Below are positions 62,074 through 64,000 of a stretch of DNA of 64,000 bases, piece by piece. The stretch's first letter is position 1. Each line of letters begins with the position of its first letter. The stretch covers positions 124,001 to 188,000 of the forward strand of contig NZ_FMIR01000018.1 in NCBI RefSeq assembly GCF_900095745.1, written 5' to 3'. The notes under the pieces were generated by a model. The model saw only the letters and a list, made by a program, of their open reading frames with translations, ran no database searches and was not told the DNA's origin. The stretch comes from Microbacterium oxydans (GTDB lineage: Bacteria; Actinomycetota; Actinomycetes; Actinomycetales; Microbacteriaceae). Position numbers and translations under genes: made by a program.

Positions 62074-63161
62074 GCGGCACCGACACCGGCGAACGCAGCG
62101 AGAAGGCCACCGACAAGCACCTCAATGAGGCCCGCAAGAAGGGGCGCCTCTCGCGCAGCCAGGACCTCACGGCGTGGCTCGGCATCGGGGCCGCGGCGAT
62201 CGCCATGCCTGCGGCGATCGCCCTCGGCGCAGGCGCCGGGACCGAGCAGCTCCTCACCGTCACCTCGCTGGTGTTCAGCCCCACGCCGGAGGCGGCACTC
62301 GGTGCGCTCGAGCGCGGCCTCGCCTCCGTGCTCCCGACCATCGCCGTGATGCTCGCCGCCGTCGCGATCGTCACGCTCATCGGCGCCGTGGTCCAGGGCG
62401 GCGTGCATCTGAAACCGCTCACCGGGCGCTTCGAGCAGTTCAACGTCGTCAGCGGCATCCGTCGCGTGTTCGGCCTGCAAGCACTGTGGGAGGGCGCCAA
62501 GGCCCTGCTGAAGACCGCCGCAATCGGCATCGCGCTCTGGGTGGTCATCGCCGGTCTGATGCCGGTGCTCACCGCCAGCGGCGCCCACTCCATCTCACGC
62601 CTGCTCGGCACGGCTTCCGAGGGCACGGCCGCCCTGCTGCAGACCGCGATCGCCGTCGGACTGGTCCTCGCCGCGATCGACATGTTCGTCGTGATGCGCC
62701 GCAACCGCAAGCACACCCGCATGACCAAGCGCGAGATCCGCGACGAGAGCAAGAACTCCGAAGGCGATCCGCTGATCCGTCAGCAGCGGCGCTCCCGGCA
62801 GCTCGCCGCCAGCCGCAACCGCATGATCGCTGCGGTCGCCGGGTCGGATGTCGTCGTCGTCAACCCGACGCACATCGCGATCGCACTGCGGTACGAGCCC
62901 GGTCGCGCGGCCCCCAAGGTCGTCGCGAAGGGCAGCGGTGTGATCGCGGAGCGCATCCGCGACGAGGCCGTGCGCGCCGGGGTGCCGCTCGTGCGCGAGA
63001 TCACGCTCGCCCGAGCCCTGCATGCCGCGTGCGAACTCGGCCAGGAGATCCCCGAAGACCTGTACAACGCCGTCGCGCGCGTGCTCGTGTTCGTCGACGC
63101 CCTGCGTCGGCGCGGCGCCGCCCGCGGCATCCACACCCTTCCCTACCGGAGGACCGCATGA
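62070..63161 (+). CDS. flhB: Flagellar export switch protein FlhB
   Basis: 363 residues. N-terminal ERSEKATDKHLNEARKKGRLSRSQDL, four transmembrane helices and the cytoplasmic autocleavage motif NPTH at residues 265-268 (VVVVNPTHIAIALRYEPG), which allows the switch from hook to filament export. GTG start overlapping fliR. Confidence 0.96.
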   Translation: MSGTDTGERSEKATDKHLNEARKKGRLSRSQDLTAWLGIGAAAIAMPAAIALGAGAGTEQLLTVTSLVFSPTPEAALGALERGLASVLPTIAVMLAAVAIVTLIGAVVQGGVHLKPLTGRFEQFNVVSGIRRVFGLQALWEGAKALLKTAAIGIALWVVIAGLMPVLTASGAHSISRLLGTASEGTAALLQTAIAVGLVLAAIDMFVVMRRNRKHTRMTKREIRDESKNSEGDPLIRQQRRSRQLAASRNRMIAAVAGSDVVVVNPTHIAIALRYEPGRAAPKVVAKGSGVIAERIRDEAVRAGVPLVREITLARALHAACELGQEIPEDLYNAVARVLVFVDALRRRGAARGIHTLPYRRTA

Positions 63162-64000
63162 GACAGCTGTTCGTCAAGCTCATGGTGCCCATCGGGGTCG
63201 TCGGCATCATCATGCTGCTCGTCGTCCCGGTTCCGCCGTTCCTGCTCGACATCCTCATCATCCTGAACATCATGTTCGCGCTCGTGATCCTGCTCACGTC
63301 GATGTTCGTCAAGAAGCCGCTGGACTTCTCGGTGTTCCCCTCGCTGCTGCTGGTGGCGACGCTGTTCCGGCTCGGGTTGAACGTCGCCTCGACACGTCTG
63401 GTGCTCGGCGAGGCGTATGCGGGTCAGGTGATCGAGGCGTTCGGCGCGATCGCCGTCGGCGGCTCCCTCATCATCGGCGCCGTGGTGTTCCTCATCCTCG
63501 TCGTCATCCAGTTCGTGGTCGTCACCAAGGGTGCGGAGCGCGTCGCCGAGGTCGGCGCCCGGTTCACCCTCGACGCCATGCCCGGCAAGCAGATGGCGAT
63601 CGACGCCGACCTCAACGCCGGTCTCATCACGGATGCCGAGGCCCGCGAGCGCCGTGCGGAGGTCGCGGCGGAAGCCGACTTCTACGGGGCGATGGACGGT
63701 GCATCGAAGTTCGTGAAGGGCGATGCGATCGCCGGACTCGTCATCATCATCATCAACATCGTCGGCGGCATCGCGATCGGCCTCGTGCAGCACGGCATGT
63801 CGGTCGACGAGGCCGTGAGCACCTACAGCCTCCTCACGATCGGCGATGGGCTCGTCACGCAGATCCCGGCACTGCTGATGGCGGTCTCGACCGGCATGAT
63901 CGTCACCCGCTCCACGGCGGAGGCCGAGATGGGGACGGCGGCGTCGGCACAGCTCGGTCAGTCCCGCAACGCGCTCATCATCGCCGGATGCGCCGCGATC
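63158..64000 (+). CDS. flhA: Flagellar export-gate protein FlhA (5' part, cut by window edge)
   Basis: 281 codons are visible with no stop. It starts RQLFVKLMVPIGVVGIIMLLVVPVPPFLLDILIILNIMFALVILL and contains the FHIPEP segment (FPSLLLVATLFRLGLNVASTRLVL, FTLDAMPGKQMAIDADLNAGLI, GDAIAGLVIIIINIVGG). The cytoplasmic C-terminal half lies beyond the window. ATGA overlap with flhB. Confidence 0.95.
   Translation, partial: MRQLFVKLMVPIGVVGIIMLLVVPVPPFLLDILIILNIMFALVILLTSMFVKKPLDFSVFPSLLLVATLFRLGLNVASTRLVLGEAYAGQVIEAFGAIAVGGSLIIGAVVFLILVVIQFVVVTKGAERVAEVGARFTLDAMPGKQMAIDADLNAGLITDAEARERRAEVAAEADFYGAMDGASKFVKGDAIAGLVIIIINIVGGIAIGLVQHGMSVDEAVSTYSLLTIGDGLVTQIPALLMAVSTGMIVTRSTAEAEMGTAASAQLGQSRNALIIAGCAAI

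Overview
The window is GC-rich (about 70% by eye), densely coded DNA with strong G/C third-position bias. Its gene content points to a motile high-GC Gram-positive bacterium, most likely a Microbacteriaceae actinobacterium close to Microbacterium. Supporting points are an IMP-dehydrogenase-like GuaB3 protein, DUF2277, a groES without groEL under CIRCE control, a flagellar locus without L/P-ring genes, and probable leaderless genes of the form TAnnnT-N6-ATG/GTG. The genus is inferred, not proven. No rRNA, tRNA, CRISPR array, insertion sequence or prophage is visible.

Left part (1-14.3 kb, mostly minus strand): a CUT1-type sugar ABC transporter (two permeases and a lipoprotein binding protein) lies divergent from a DeoR-family regulator, with helically phased ATGCCG repeats across the shared promoter region. 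Next come a secreted nuclease/5'-nucleotidase fusion, SURF1, GuaB3, an ABC-F ATPase, an OsmC protein and an AbrB/PIN toxin-antitoxin pair.

Signalling-glycan operon (14.3-20.8 kb, minus strand): seven translationally coupled genes encode, in transcription order, a receiver-PIG-L deacetylase fusion, an ATP-grasp enzyme, a PHP phosphoesterase, a membrane glycosyltransferase 2, a 47-residue membrane peptide, a single-domain response regulator and a membrane histidine kinase. This is the best candidate in the window for an undescribed system: a two-component-controlled pathway for making or modifying a surface glycan.

Middle part (20.9-36.5 kb): DUF2277, guaB, a complete livHMGFK branched-chain amino-acid transporter whose LivH carries an extra exported domain, RarD, groES with two CIRCE operators, a methyltransferase with a THUMP-like C-terminus, and an operon of tsaB-rimI-tsaD followed by three membrane-protein genes, two of them tandem paralogues.

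Flagellar locus (36.6 kb to the right edge): fliW-flgL-flgK-flgN run leftward. Rightward are fliA, a membrane-protein/ECF-like sigma pair, fliC, fliD-fliS-fliT-like, flgBC-fliEFGHIJK-flgDE, then flbD-motAB-fliMNOPQR-flhB-flhA (cut by the edge). A hipBA toxin-antitoxin module in opposite orientation interrupts it. Five promoters of form TAAC-N15-GCCGATAG precede flgN, fliC, flgB, flbD and fliM, so FliA (sigma-28) probably drives basal-body as well as filament genes. One of these promoters seems to start the fliM transcript at its GTG codon (leaderless), and fliO appears to start with CTG.

A genome-scale signature also stands out: the hexamer GGATGC/GCATCC is very frequent and occurs as inverted pairs in four intergenic terminator hairpins.
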